A model generated the notes under the pieces. It saw only the letters and a list, made by a program, of their open reading frames with translations, was not told where the DNA came from and made no database searches. A DNA stretch of 64,000 nucleotides from an uncultured Granulosicoccus sp. (lineage in GTDB: Bacteria; Pseudomonadota; Gammaproteobacteria; Granulosicoccales; Granulosicoccaceae): assembly GCA_947495035.1 (NCBI GenBank), contig CANLXI010000029.1, forward strand, positions 1 to 64,000. Direction: 5' to 3'. The translations under genes and the position numbers were made by a program. Positions 48,713-58,388 of this stretch are shown here, piece after piece; positions within the stretch are counted from its first letter, which is position 1; each line of letters begins with the position of its first letter.

Positions 48713-49447
48713 CTACTTGGCCACCATGACCAGAGCCGGTCGCACCAGCCGTTCGTTCAATGTGTAGCCCTTCTGCATGACCGAAGTAACCGTGTTGGAC
48801 GGCTTGCCTTCGATCTCCTGCATGGACATCGCCTGATGAAATTCCGGGTCGAATTTCTCGTCAACCGGATTGATCTCGACGATGTTGTTCTTCTCGAACA
48901 CCTGAGCGAGCATCTTCAGCGTCAGATCCGCACCCTTGATGAGGGCCTCGGGGTCTGCATCTTCAGCCTGGGCCGCAGCCAGTCCCATCTCCAGACTGTC
49001 CTTGACCGGCAGCAGATCGCCGACGATGCCTTCCAGGGCGAATTTGCGAGCTTTCGACACATCGTTCTGAGCTCGCTTGCGCTGGTTTTCCATTTCAGCC
49101 TGCAGACGCAGCAGACGGTCCCAGTGGTCAGAAGCCTGAGCTTCCGCCTCGGCCAATCTGGCGCGCAACTGTCCGAGCTCGTCGTCGGCTTCGCCTTCCG
49201 GCGTACCCATGCGCTCATCACCGAAACCCAGGGGATCATTCTCGTCTGCAGCATTGGCACCGACAGGCTGTTCTTCGCCGTTGCCGGAAGCCGCCTGCTC
49301 GGCGTCGGCAGCTGCCGTTGCATCACTATCCACGGAAGCAGCACCATTCTGCTCACTGACCACACTGTCGTCGCTGATATCGGCTGCCTTGTCGCCAAGC
49401 GATTCATTGACCGCGTTGTCAGACGCTTCAGTCTTGTCTGGCATCAT
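48713..49447 (-). CDS. grpE: Nucleotide exchange factor GrpE
   Basis: A 244-residue GrpE that releases ADP from DnaK. The conserved part starts with the long paired helix (LRARLAEAEAQASDHWDRLLRLQAEMEN) and ends with the beta domain (GKPSNTVTSVMQKGYTLNERLVRPALVMVAK). The first 90 residues are acidic and disordered, about 50 longer than in E. coli. ATG pairs at 49445-49447 and 49442-49444 are both possible. It lies 51 bases after hrcA. Confidence 0.95.
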   Translation of the reverse strand: MMPDKTEASDNAVNESLGDKAADISDDSVVSEQNGAASVDSDATAAADAEQAASGNGEEQPVGANAADENDPLGFGDERMGTPEGEADDELGQLRARLAEAEAQASDHWDRLLRLQAEMENQRKRAQNDVSKARKFALEGIVGDLLPVKDSLEMGLAAAQAEDADPEALIKGADLTLKMLAQVFEKNNIVEINPVDEKFDPEFHQAMSMQEIEGKPSNTVTSVMQKGYTLNERLVRPALVMVAK

Positions 49448-49498
49448 TGATTTGAAACTCTCTTGCAGTAGTGGACGTATTGGCGCCAATAGTAGGTG

Positions 49499-50557
49499 CT
49501 AATTGCGCAGGTTCAAGGCGGCGCTGAGCAATCTGGAGGTGACATCCACCACTGGAATGACCTGGGCATAGGACATGCGCTTGGGGCCGACAACGCCGAG
49601 AACACCCAGTAGTTTACCGTTTATTTCATACGGTGCCGTCACCACGCTGCATTCTCCGAGAGCGTCATAGCCCGATTCACGGCCAATGAATATCTGCACG
49701 CCGTCAGCCGAGATGCAGCGCTCGAGCAGATGGAAGATATCGCGCTTCTGCTGAAACGCGTCGAACAGACTGCGCAGCTTGTCGACATCCCCCAGATCGG
49801 CATGTCCCATGAGATTGGTCTCGCCAGCCATGACCATGCTGTCTTCGTCGTCATCACCTTCTTCGGGCCCGAAGACCTGCCCGGCAACATCGATCATGCG
49901 TTGCATGGAGTTGCTCATGTCCTTGCGGGTACTTTCCAGATCCTGGCGCAATCGATCCCTGACCTCGACCAGCGGACGGCCCAGATAAACGGCATTGAGC
50001 TCGCGCGCGAACTCGGCGAGCTCATCCTTGGAATAATCCCGCTCCACATGAATGATGCGGTTCTGGATATCGTCGTCGCTGATGATCAGTATCACCAGAA
50101 CACGCCTGTCGGACAGGGGCATGAACTCCACCTGCTTGAGTGGCTTCTCCTCCCGCCGCGGTACCGTCACCATGCCCGCCATGCGAGTGAATCCTGACAG
50201 ATAATTGGAGGCGATCTTGACCAGAGCCTGATCGCTCAGGGACGGATCCAGCAAGGTGCGGATATGCTCGACCGTGCCTTCATCCGGCGGCTTGACCTCC
50301 AGCAGGCTGTCGACAAAGACACGAAAGGCGGCGGAGGTGGGCACGCGGCCGGCCGAGGTATGGGGAGACTTCAACAAGCCCATGTGTTCCAGATCACCCA
50401 TCACGTTACGCACCGAGGCAGCGCTGATATCGATACCCGGAAGCCGTGATATCGTCCTTGATCCCACAGGCGTACCCTGCTCGATATAGTGATCGACGAG
50501 CAGCTTCAGTATGTGCTGTTCACGCTCGGTGAATTCATACACCGGGTTGGCTGTCAT
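49499..50557 (-). CDS. hrcA: Heat-inducible repressor HrcA
   Basis: A 352-residue repressor. The N-terminal winged helix reads [29 protein letters not shown] and [16 protein letters not shown], and the GAF-like core follows. HrcA normally represses dnaK and groE through the CIRCE element. I looked for CIRCE (TTAGCACTC, 9, GAGTGCTAA) before hrcA, grpE and dnaK and found no full copy, so its targets may lie elsewhere. It is the first gene of the leftward heat-shock operon and divergent from ispG. Confidence 0.95.
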   Translation of the reverse strand: MTANPVYEFTEREQHILKLLVDHYIEQGTPVGSRTISRLPGIDISAASVRNVMGDLEHMGLLKSPHTSAGRVPTSAAFRVFVDSLLEVKPPDEGTVEHIRTLLDPSLSDQALVKIASNYLSGFTRMAGMVTVPRREEKPLKQVEFMPLSDRRVLVILIISDDDIQNRIIHVERDYSKDELAEFARELNAVYLGRPLVEVRDRLRQDLESTRKDMSNSMQRMIDVAGQVFGPEEGDDDEDSMVMAGETNLMGHADLGDVDKLRSLFDAFQQKRDIFHLLERCISADGVQIFIGRESGYDALGECSVVTAPYEINGKLLGVLGVVGPKRMSYAQVIPVVDVTSRLLSAALNLRN

Positions 50558-50686
50558 GAAATCTGTCTCACTTCAGAGTGCTTTCCTGGTCTATATGACA
50601 ATTGGGTACCCGAGAGTCGTCACTATGGCACCAAGAACGATAAACTAAGGCTCATCAGGTTTCCGATCAAGCATTTAATTCCCCCA

Positions 50687-51904
50687 ATGCCACGTAAAAC
50701 CACACGATCTGTCCAAGTCGGCCCAGTCACCGTCGGAGGAACCGCGCCGATCGTGGTTCAATCGATGACGAACACCGACACCGAGGACGTCATACGCACC
50801 GTCGCTCAGGTGGCTGACCTGTATCGTGCCGGTTCCGAGCTGGTGCGCATCACCGTCAATACCGAAGCCGCAGCCAATGCCGTGCCGGAGATTCGCGACC
50901 GGCTGCTGGCCATGGACCTCGACGTACCACTGGTAGGTGATTTTCACTTCAATGGCCACAAATTACTGTCGGCTGTGCCTGATTGTGCCACTGCACTGGC
51001 CAAATACCGCATAAATCCGGGCAATGTCGGACGCGGCTCGAAGCGCGATGAGCAGTTTGCCCAGATGATCGAGATTGCGGCCAGGAACGACAAGCCGGTG
51101 CGCATCGGTGCCAACTGGGGCAGCATGGATCAGGAGTTGCTGGCACGCATGCTCGACGAGAACGCGGCGAAGCCCCACCCCAAGCCGCTGGAACAGATCA
51201 ATCGCGAAGCGGTCATCAAGTCGGCAGTGGACAGTGCTGCTCGCGCCGTGGAACTCGGCCTGCCGAAGGACAAGATCATTCTGTCGTGCAAGATGAGTCG
51301 AGTGCAGGATCTGGTTCAGGTCTATGAGACGCTGGCCTCTCAGTGCGATTACGCCCTGCACCTGGGCCTGACCGAGGCTGGCATGGGCTCCAAGGGCATC
51401 GTGGCCTCCACCGCGGCACTGGCCATTCTGCTGCAACAGGGTATCGGCGATACCATTCGTATCTCGCTGACTCCGGAGCCCGGCGGGGACCGCACCCGCG
51501 AAGTCGTGGTGGGTCAGGAAATCCTGCAGACCATGGGCCTGCGCTCCTTCACACCCATGGTCACTGCCTGCCCCGGTTGCGGGCGCACCAGCAGCACTTA
51601 TTTCCAGGAGCTGGCCAGCCGCATTCAGACCTACCTGCGTGACAGTATGCCCAACTGGAAAGCGGAACACCCGGGAGTTGCCGATATGTCGGTGGCTGTC
51701 ATGGGCTGTGTGGTGAACGGTCCGGGGGAGAGCAAGCACGCCAACATCGGCATCAGTCTGCCCGGCACGGGTGAGCGCCCCATTGCCCCTGTCTACATCG
51801 ATGGCGAAAAGGCCATGACCCTCAAGGGCGACAACATCGCCGAGGAATTCCAGCAGATCGTCTACGACTACGTGAAGCGCAATTATCAGCGCGAGAGTGC
51901 CTGA
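50687..51904 (+). CDS. ispG: 4-hydroxy-3-methylbut-2-enyl diphosphate synthase IspG
   Basis: A 405-residue 4Fe-4S enzyme of the MEP isoprenoid pathway. The cluster cysteines are C295 and C298 (CPGCGR) and C341 (GCVVNGPGE). The stretch between the two is about ten residues longer than in E. coli. [27 protein letters not shown] is the usual N-terminus, which fixes the ATG at 50687; the frame is open upstream through the hrcA promoter region. It is divergent from hrcA. Confidence 0.96.
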   Translation: MPRKTTRSVQVGPVTVGGTAPIVVQSMTNTDTEDVIRTVAQVADLYRAGSELVRITVNTEAAANAVPEIRDRLLAMDLDVPLVGDFHFNGHKLLSAVPDCATALAKYRINPGNVGRGSKRDEQFAQMIEIAARNDKPVRIGANWGSMDQELLARMLDENAAKPHPKPLEQINREAVIKSAVDSAARAVELGLPKDKIILSCKMSRVQDLVQVYETLASQCDYALHLGLTEAGMGSKGIVASTAALAILLQQGIGDTIRISLTPEPGGDRTREVVVGQEILQTMGLRSFTPMVTACPGCGRTSSTYFQELASRIQTYLRDSMPNWKAEHPGVADMSVAVMGCVVNGPGESKHANIGISLPGTGERPIAPVYIDGEKAMTLKGDNIAEEFQQIVYDYVKRNYQRESA

Positions 51905-51934
51905 CGACCTGCCGGGAAACATCCCGGACAGCCC

Positions 51935-53245
51935 GTGAGGCCGACATGCAAGCCCTGGAACCGTTTCCACACGGCGACATCGGCTCTTCGTGCCTCGGAC
52001 AAGACAAGCCCCTTGCCCGAACGCGGACCTCGGGCACAACTCGATCCACTGATCATCTTGGGAGCAGGTCTGGCCGGTTGCTGGCTGGCTCGACTGCTGG
52101 CAGAACGTGGCATACGCGTCCGACTGCTGGAAGCCGGCGACACCGTGGCAAATGGCGCCTCCGGCAACCCGGCAGGCATCGCCAAACCCCACGTCACGCG
52201 CAGCCCCTGCCGGGCCATGGACTTCCATGTACAGGCGCACACCTGCCTGAGACGACACCTGCAGACGCTGACCGGGCTTTCCCGAACGGCGTCCGGCACA
52301 AGGCGATTGACCGAATGCGGTGTACTGCAACTGGTCAACAAGGCCTACCCTCCTTCACCGCACTACCAGTCCCTGAATGCCGATCAGGTGACGGGTATGG
52401 CCGGGTTTGCCGTCGGCAGTCCCGCCCTGCATTTCGCAGACGGAGGTTGGTTGAATCCCGGGGAACTGTGTCGCTCACTGGTCGCACATCCGAACATAGA
52501 CCTGGAGCTTGGCACACGGGTACTCGAATTCAGCAACCAGGGTGTGCACTCGGGCGATCCACTGTGGCGGCTCGGCTTGCAGGATGACAGCCATTGCTGG
52601 ACAAGGCGCCTCGTACTGGCCTGCGGAACCGCACTGAAAGGTTTCGAGCAGACCCGATCACTTCCACTGGTGCCTGCCCGCGGACAGCTGAGTCGTTTTG
52701 CCCTGCGTGACGGTTCGCCACGCCCTCGCTGCGTCATCAACGGCAAGCACTATCTGATCCCGGACGGTGACACTATTGTAGTAGGCGCCAGCTTCCAACG
52801 CGACATCTGCCACGATCACGTTCTTGCCGAAGATCATGCGCACAATCTGACAGGACTGCGCTCGATGCTCCCCGCCATCCGGGTTCACGACAAGGCGCTT
52901 TCCGGCAGCGCCGGTGTGCGAACAACCACACCGGACAGACTGCCGGTAGCAGGACCTGCACCGGATCTGCCCCGTGTAGAGAAAGTCTATGCCGACCTGC
53001 GACACGGCAGATCACCTGCGCATTACCCCTCGCTACCCTGCCATTCCGGTCTCTATCTGCTGGGCGGACTGGGCTCCAGGGGCATCATCACCGCCCCCCT
53101 GGCAGCCGAGTGGCTCGCCGACCGATTGATGCAGGAAGACGACGAACCGACACAACCGGAGGCCGACAGCGACTGGGCGGATCTGCTGAACCCGGCGCGC
53201 TTCCGGCTCCGTGACCTCAGACGGGGCGTAACCGCCAGAGCCTGA
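51935..53245 (+). CDS. mnmC: MnmC oxidase domain (FAD-dependent tRNA modification), stand-alone
   Basis: A 436-residue FAD enzyme matching the C-terminal half of bifunctional MnmC, which oxidatively removes the carboxymethyl group from cmnm5s2U34 of tRNA. The FAD fold opens at residue 38 (PLIILGAGLAGCWLARLLAERG), then GASGNPAGIAKPHVT, ALHFADGGWLNPGELCRSL and the end motifs LGGLGSRGIITAPLAAE and LNPARFRLRDLRRG, all as in MnmC. The N-terminal methyltransferase half is absent. The GTG start leaves about 36 low-confidence residues; a later TTG or GTG is possible. A small hairpin lies at 51912-51927 between ispG and this gene. Confidence 0.85.
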   Translation: MRPTCKPWNRFHTATSALRASDKTSPLPERGPRAQLDPLIILGAGLAGCWLARLLAERGIRVRLLEAGDTVANGASGNPAGIAKPHVTRSPCRAMDFHVQAHTCLRRHLQTLTGLSRTASGTRRLTECGVLQLVNKAYPPSPHYQSLNADQVTGMAGFAVGSPALHFADGGWLNPGELCRSLVAHPNIDLELGTRVLEFSNQGVHSGDPLWRLGLQDDSHCWTRRLVLACGTALKGFEQTRSLPLVPARGQLSRFALRDGSPRPRCVINGKHYLIPDGDTIVVGASFQRDICHDHVLAEDHAHNLTGLRSMLPAIRVHDKALSGSAGVRTTTPDRLPVAGPAPDLPRVEKVYADLRHGRSPAHYPSLPCHSGLYLLGGLGSRGIITAPLAAEWLADRLMQEDDEPTQPEADSDWADLLNPARFRLRDLRRGVTARA

Positions 53246-53254
53246 TACAGGCGA

Positions 53255-54442
53255 TCAGCAAAACGCCTGAATGCCGGTCTGCGCGCGACCGAGAATCAGC
53301 GCATGCACATCGTGGGTACCCTCATAGGTATTGACGGTCTCCAGATTGACCATATGCCTCATGACGCCGTATTCATCAGAGATGCCATTGCCACCGTGCA
53401 TGTCTCGAGCAAGTCGGGCGATATCCAGCGCCTTGCCGCAGTTGTTACGCTTGATCAGCGACACCATTTCCGGCGCCCAGTTGCCACTGTCCATCAGGCG
53501 GCCCACCTGCAACGCCGCCTGCAAGCCAAGGGCAATGTCTGTCTGCATGTTGGCCAGCTTGAGCTGCACCAGCTGGTTTGCCGCCAGCGGGCGACCGAAC
53601 TGCTTTCTGTCCAGAGTGTATTGACGCGCTGCATGCCAGCAGAATTCAGCGGCACCCAGTGTGCCCCAGGCAATGCCGAAGCGAGCCTTGTTCAGGCAGC
53701 CGAACGGACCGGCCAGACCGCTGGCACCGGGTAACAGGTTCTCTTCCGGCACGAAGACATTGTCCAGCACGATTTCACCGGTGACGGAGGCGCGCAGGCT
53801 GAGTTTGCCTTCAATCGTGGGCGTCGAGAAGCCCTTGTCGCCACGCTCGACGATGAAGCCGCGAATCCTGCCTTCGTGAGCCTCCGATTTCGCCCAGACA
53901 ATGGCAAGGTCGGCAATCGGACTGTTGGTGATCCACATTTTCTGACCGGTCAGAGAATATCCGCCATCGACCTTGCTGGCTCGCGTGATCATCGACCCGG
54001 GATCGGAGCCGTGGTCAGGCTCGGTCAGACCGAAACAGCCTACCAGTTCGCCACTGGCCAGGCGCGGCAGATACTTCATCTTCTGTTCTTCCGAGCCATA
54101 GGACTCGATCGGAAACATGACCAGAGAAGACTGCACACTCATGGCGGAACGATAGCCGGAATCCACCCGTTCCACCTCACGGGCAATCAATCCGTAGGCC
54201 ACGTGATTGAGCCCCGCACCACCGTACTGCTCGGCCACCGTTGCACCCAGCAATCCCATTTCACCCATTTCAACGAATATCTCGCGATCGAAGCGCTCTT
54301 CACGATAGGCAGCCAGCACACGAGGCTGCAACTGCTGCTGGCAGTAGGCACGGGCAGCCTCACTGATCTGACGCTCTTCCGTGCTCAGTTGTTGATCGAG
54401 CAACAGCGGGTCATCCCAGTTGAAACCTGATGAGTGTGACAT
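53255..54442 (-). CDS. gcdH: Glutaryl-CoA dehydrogenase-type acyl-CoA dehydrogenase
   Basis: A 395-residue flavoenzyme. GcdH oxidises and decarboxylates glutaryl-CoA to crotonyl-CoA in lysine, hydroxylysine and tryptophan breakdown. [20 protein letters not shown] is the typical GcdH start; [16 protein letters not shown] and [18 protein letters not shown] follow, and the catalytic base is the Glu in [12 protein letters not shown]. The ATG at 54440-54442 is nine bases after GGAG. The divergent GntR gene is the likely regulator. An electron-transfer flavoprotein elsewhere would accept its electrons. Confidence 0.92.
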   Translation of the reverse strand: MSHSSGFNWDDPLLLDQQLSTEERQISEAARAYCQQQLQPRVLAAYREERFDREIFVEMGEMGLLGATVAEQYGGAGLNHVAYGLIAREVERVDSGYRSAMSVQSSLVMFPIESYGSEEQKMKYLPRLASGELVGCFGLTEPDHGSDPGSMITRASKVDGGYSLTGQKMWITNSPIADLAIVWAKSEAHEGRIRGFIVERGDKGFSTPTIEGKLSLRASVTGEIVLDNVFVPEENLLPGASGLAGPFGCLNKARFGIAWGTLGAAEFCWHAARQYTLDRKQFGRPLAANQLVQLKLANMQTDIALGLQAALQVGRLMDSGNWAPEMVSLIKRNNCGKALDIARLARDMHGGNGISDEYGVMRHMVNLETVNTYEGTHDVHALILGRAQTGIQAFC

Positions 54443-54514
54443 TTCCAATCTCCGACGTTTGAGTGTCCACGAGCCGAACGCAAGGGATCCGAGTCCGACT
54501 GGCGATAAATCATA

Positions 54515-54534
54515 CTATTTATAATAATAAATAG
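54515..54534. promoter_or_regulatory. Palindrome between gcdH and gntR, candidate operator
   Basis: Perfect seven-base arms ctattta and taaatag flank a six-base centre (taataa) in an AT-rich patch midway between the divergent starts. Size and position suit binding by a GntR-family dimer controlling both genes. Confidence 0.5.
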
Positions 54535-54608
54535 GTTGATTGAACTAAAGTAAGATAGCGATTTCCCTTATGGCAGAATGCCTCTTCAACCGGTGACCCT
54601 CCCATCAG

Positions 54609-55373
54609 ATGAACGACAAGAGCCTGCGGATTCCCAAGCGGATAAAGCGATCTGACCAGATTGTCGAGTCAGTGAAGAGCTGGGTAGCGCTGAACCGGAT
54701 GGAACCGGGTGAACGCCTGCCCAATGAGCGCGAGTTGATGGAACAGTTCGAATGTTCAAAAGGCACGGTCAGGGAGGCCTTGAAATCACTGGAAGTACAG
54801 GGATTGGTCACCATTCGCACCGGACCCAATGGGGGCGCCATTCTCGAACGGGTGCCCTTCGAAAAAGCCAGCGAACTGCTACGCAACTACCTGCACTTCG
54901 ATCAGCCGTCCGGACCGGAGATCTACGCCTTGCGCACGCTGATAGAGCCGGAAATAGCCGCACTCGCCACCCCCCGTATCACCGAAGACGATCTGGAAAC
55001 GCTGGAAGCGCTGGTTCGCTGCTGCGAGGTGACTCCGGAAACTCTGGAAGAGCGCATCGATCAGCGCATTGCCGAACTCGACTTCCATGTATTGCTCGCA
55101 CAGCGCTGTGGCAACGCCATGCTGGCCTTCATCGGACGGTTCATCAATGACATGATTCGCGACCTGGTCATCTTCAAGAAATCGGCACTGCCCGAGCAGC
55201 GGGAATTCTCCTGCGCCAATCTGGTCTATCACAGGCAGCTGATCGACGCTTTGCGCGCCAGGGATGCTGCTGCCGCCCGACAACTCATGCTCGAACACAT
55301 GCAATCGGCAGAACACTTCAATCGCGAGCTGGAGGGTCAACTGCACCAGCACTTTCTGGGAGTGACGCGCTGA
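54609..55373 (+). CDS. GntR/FadR-family transcriptional regulator
   Basis: A 254-residue repressor-type regulator. The winged helix is at about 8-78 (ERELMEQFECSKGTVREALKSLEVQGLVTI) and the all-helical FCD domain fills the rest (YALRTLIEPEIAALATPRITEDDLETL, later HRQLIDALRARDAAAARQLMLEHM). FCD members sense acyl-CoAs, organic acids or sugar acids; the divergent gcdH suggests glutarate or glutaryl-CoA, by inference. The palindrome between the two genes is the probable site. Confidence 0.9.
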   Translation: MNDKSLRIPKRIKRSDQIVESVKSWVALNRMEPGERLPNERELMEQFECSKGTVREALKSLEVQGLVTIRTGPNGGAILERVPFEKASELLRNYLHFDQPSGPEIYALRTLIEPEIAALATPRITEDDLETLEALVRCCEVTPETLEERIDQRIAELDFHVLLAQRCGNAMLAFIGRFINDMIRDLVIFKKSALPEQREFSCANLVYHRQLIDALRARDAAAARQLMLEHMQSAEHFNRELEGQLHQHFLGVTR

Positions 55374-55591
55374 TTCGAACCGACTACTCGAGCTTGCAAT
55401 GGCCGAGTTCACCGTTGTCAGAGTTCGGATGCTGGATCGATTACGCCTTCAGGACGCCGGTGAAATAGGCAAACGGTATACTGCGCCACCAGAAAACTCG
55501 AGATCGATTCGATGATCAACACGACAGCATCACCGCTGAAGCATTGCAGTCTCGAGATGACGAGAGTATTGCCTGAGGCTGCAGTATCCTG

Positions 55592-56428
55592 ATGACGGAC
55601 CCCGAAGTCAGCAGCGAGACATTGGCGCATGGCGTACTGGCGCGTGACCGATCCATGCTCGCTCACGCCATCACCCTTGCCGAATCCGCTAGCGCCTCAC
55701 ATCAGACACTGGTACAGGACGCCGTGCAGCGTCTGTTGTCGCGCACCGGCAAAGCCATACGCATCAGTGTCAATGGTACCCATTGTGCCAACAGGAACGC
55801 TTTCATCGAATCGCTGGGCTTGCGCCTGATCGAACTGGGGCACCGGGTGGCCGTCCTGGCAATCGATCCCGGCAGGCAGCACCCCCGTGGCAGTACGCCG
55901 AGTCAGCAGACACACATGAGGGACTTGTCGCCACAAGATGAGGCCTTCGTTCACCGTTCGGCGCGCGACGGGTGTTCGGCTGGCGTGACTCGGGTGACGC
56001 GCACATCGCTGCTGTTATGCGAGGCTGCGGGATTCGATGTGGTGTTGGTGGAAACCGCTGATGACGATCCTACCCACAGCCTGGTCTCCGAGATGGTGGA
56101 CTGTTGTCTGGTGCTGGTTTCATCCGTCGTCGACGATCAATCGCCGAACATGCGGGAGAGCCCACTGACCATGGCCGATATCATTGCCGTGATCAAGGCA
56201 GACGGAAGCAGCGAGCCTCCTGCTAGCCAGCTCACCGCAACGTATCAACAAGCCCTCGCGGATCTGTCACCACACGGCAGCTGGATACCGGTGGCCGTTG
56301 CCTGCAGCGTACGAATCGATGTCGAGCTGGATCAGCTCTGGCAGTACGTGCGCCAGCATCGTCGACAGATGATCGACACGGGAGAATTCATCGAACGGCG
56401 TGAACAGCAAACCCTGCGATGGAGTTGA
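55592..56428 (+). CDS. Degenerate MeaB/ArgK-like protein, probable pseudo-GTPase
   Basis: A 278-residue protein aligned end to end with MeaB, the GTPase that protects B12-dependent methylmalonyl-CoA mutase. The framework is intact: AHAITLAES, FIESLGLRLIELGHRVAVLAIDP at 71-93, TRTSLLLCEAAGFDVVLVET and MADIIAVIKADG. The catalytic parts are lost: the P-loop is NGTHCANRN (61-69), without Gly-Lys-Ser; the switch II VGVGQSE is ADDDPTH; NKADG is IKADG. The C-terminus is about 50 residues short of MeaB. The frame has no stop or shift, so it is not simply a dead gene. It follows the GntR gene after 218 bases; no mutase gene is in the window. Confidence 0.75.
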   Translation: MTDPEVSSETLAHGVLARDRSMLAHAITLAESASASHQTLVQDAVQRLLSRTGKAIRISVNGTHCANRNAFIESLGLRLIELGHRVAVLAIDPGRQHPRGSTPSQQTHMRDLSPQDEAFVHRSARDGCSAGVTRVTRTSLLLCEAAGFDVVLVETADDDPTHSLVSEMVDCCLVLVSSVVDDQSPNMRESPLTMADIIAVIKADGSSEPPASQLTATYQQALADLSPHGSWIPVAVACSVRIDVELDQLWQYVRQHRRQMIDTGEFIERREQQTLRWS

Positions 56429-56562
56429 TGACGCAGGATCCGTAACGGCGCAATAACAGATACTTGGCGAAGCCAACCGAAACCTGAGCGGCATGGCAGA
56501 GGCTGAACAACATCTCGGTACCAACCATGCCTCAACGGCCCTGCATGGCTCCACAGGTGTAT

Positions 56563-56928
56563 CTAGTGCACTACCCGAGGCGTGGAGTCTGCTGCTTCCG
56601 GTTGCTTCTCCTGCACCAGAACCCATGGTGCCGTGACCACACACCAGAAATCCGGTTCGCGTTCTGTCCAGTCCCGCGCGTCATCGTCGCTGGCCCGACG
56701 CATCAGCCCGCTCTCCAGCCAGCTTTGCACCGCTGATGTATCGTCACGGGCCACACTGGCAGCGGTTTCCACCAGATCGAGTTCTGCGGTGACATGGATC
56801 ACGACACCGCGAGCAAAATGCCTGACCAGTTCCGACCAGGCGATGATGGCTGTCTCTCCGTTCAGCGATTCCGACAGGTCTGCTTCCTGCGCCGTATCGT
56901 CACTATTTGACATGTCCTTAACGCTCAT
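56563..56928 (-). CDS. DUF2288 family protein
   Basis: A 121-residue protein. The family core is clear: LNGETAIIAWSELVRHFARGVVIHV, ELDLVETAASVARDDTSAVQSWLESGL and WTEREPDFWCVVTAPWVLVQE. Members are small cytoplasmic proteins of unknown function. The N-terminus (MSVKDMSNSDDTAQEADLSES) is acidic and a second Met at residue 6 is a possible start. It lies 10 bases after the DUF2959 lipoprotein gene and is convergent with the MeaB-like gene. Confidence 0.82.
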   Translation of the reverse strand: MSVKDMSNSDDTAQEADLSESLNGETAIIAWSELVRHFARGVVIHVTAELDLVETAASVARDDTSAVQSWLESGLMRRASDDDARDWTEREPDFWCVVTAPWVLVQEKQPEAADSTPRVVH

Positions 56929-56938
56929 TCGACACCAC

Positions 56939-57580
56939 TTATTTCATCTGCTTGATGAATTCGTCGGAACGGGCGATCGACTGGTTCATGCGCTCGACCA
57001 GTACGCCGATGTCGCCCTGCAGGTTGCTGAAGGTGGATCGCAAGGAACCCACTGCCTGGGCATTCAGGTTGTGCTTGAGGTAGAGCACATTATCGTGCAG
57101 CGATGACAACACCGGCTGCATGCTGGCCTCGGCCTGCTTCATGCTCTTGTGCATTTCCTTGTAGCGCGCTTCGGTGTCACGCAGCTTGTTCTCACTGTCA
57201 CGACGCAGCACTTCATCGGAATAGGTCTTGATTTCCTGACGCCACTCCTTGAACAGGTCGGCAGCAACATCTTCCACCTCTCCGATCTGCTCGGACACTT
57301 CATCGGCAGCATCTCTGGCGTCATCGTATTCGTCACTGAGACGATCGTAGGCCTTCTTCAGGTTGGTGTTTTCCAGAGATACCACCGAGCCGAAACGTTC
57401 CAGCGCGTCCTTGAACTCCTTCTGTGCATCCTTTTGTGCATCGCGCGTGTCTTCGACATTGCCGACCAGCAGATCGCGCTTGTGGATACCGATCTTTTCA
57501 AGTGTGTTGTACTTGATGGTGGTGCAGCTTGCCAATGACACAACGGCTACTGCCAATACCGTATTCTTGATGAAACGCAT
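56939..57580 (-). CDS. DUF2959 family lipoprotein
   Basis: A 213-residue protein with a lipoprotein signal (MRFIKNTVLAVAVVSLASC, Cys at 19), followed by almost entirely helical sequence rich in Glu, Asp, Lys and Arg (DAQKDAQKEFKDALERFGSV, DDARDAADEVSEQI, YKEMHKSMKQAEASMQPVL). This suits the DUF2959 family, small coiled-coil lipoproteins of unknown role. The ATG at 57578-57580 is preferred as it gives a normal signal; another ATG eight codons upstream is possible. It is divergent from apt. Confidence 0.85.
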   Translation of the reverse strand: MRFIKNTVLAVAVVSLASCTTIKYNTLEKIGIHKRDLLVGNVEDTRDAQKDAQKEFKDALERFGSVVSLENTNLKKAYDRLSDEYDDARDAADEVSEQIGEVEDVAADLFKEWRQEIKTYSDEVLRRDSENKLRDTEARYKEMHKSMKQAEASMQPVLSSLHDNVLYLKHNLNAQAVGSLRSTFSNLQGDIGVLVERMNQSIARSDEFIKQMK

Positions 57581-57765
57581 GATGTTGACTGACTCTGAGT
57601 TCATGGCGGCAATAATATCACGCTCCTTGCAAACGACGGCCCGCGGCTCCGGATCGGTCAGTGTTACCCTGTGGGTCACTGCAGACGGCCCTGAGGACTG
57701 CATTGATGCCGCTGCAACTGCCGGCCGATAGACAAGCAGACCACCACATTTTCCGGACACCATCG

Positions 57766-58293
57766 ATGAACATCCGCGACTCCATCCGTACCATTCCCGA
57801 CTTTCCCAAACCCGGCATCCAGTTTCGTGACGTGACGACTCTGTTCGGCGATGCACAGGCCTTTCGCATGGCCATCGACCAGTTGCTGCATCCCTATGCC
57901 GGCGACCGGATTGACAAGGTAGCGGCACTGGAAGCACGTGGCTTCATCATGGGTGGAGCGATTGCTCATCAGCTGTCCGTCGGTTTCGTGCCGATTCGCA
58001 AATCGGGCAAGCTGCCCGGACCACGAATGAGCGAGTCCTACACACTGGAGTACGGTGAGGCCACCATGGAACTGCATGAAGACGCACTGAAGCCGGGGGA
58101 ACGCGTTCTGCTGGTTGACGACCTGATCGCCACCGGCGGTACCTGTGAAGCCGGCATCAAGCTGATTCGGCGGGCCGGCGCCAAGGTGATCGGCAGTTCA
58201 TTCATCATCGACCTGCCAGCGCTCGGCGGTCGGGCACGCATCGAGGCTCTGGATGTGCCGGTGAACATACTGTGTGAATTCGACGGCGACTGA
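57766..58293 (+). CDS. apt: Adenine phosphoribosyltransferase
   Basis: A 175-residue purine salvage enzyme that makes AMP from adenine and PRPP. The PRPP loop [13 protein letters not shown] and the N-terminal [17 protein letters not shown] are diagnostic, as is [14 protein letters not shown]. The ATG at 57766 fits the family length; extra upstream codons are not conserved. It is transcribed away from the DUF2959 gene, with about 185 bases between the two starts. Confidence 0.96.
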   Translation: MNIRDSIRTIPDFPKPGIQFRDVTTLFGDAQAFRMAIDQLLHPYAGDRIDKVAALEARGFIMGGAIAHQLSVGFVPIRKSGKLPGPRMSESYTLEYGEATMELHEDALKPGERVLLVDDLIATGGTCEAGIKLIRRAGAKVIGSSFIIDLPALGGRARIEALDVPVNILCEFDGD

Positions 58294-58388
58294 ATCCGCC
58301 ACTGTCATGCATCGCCGTTGGAAACCAGCGTGATCTTGTCAAGGCGCTCTGCATCGCACCACGATTTCCGGCAGAGCACGGGTCACTG

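Noticed and set aside
49479-49490. attggcgccaat, a perfect 12-base palindrome between hrcA and grpE
   Set aside because: Noted as a possible operator, but it does not match CIRCE, and a single 12-base palindrome can arise by chance.
56939-57937. A longer 332-residue form of the DUF2959 protein
   Set aside because: The added N-terminus overlaps the apt promoter and start and would bury the lipoprotein signal.
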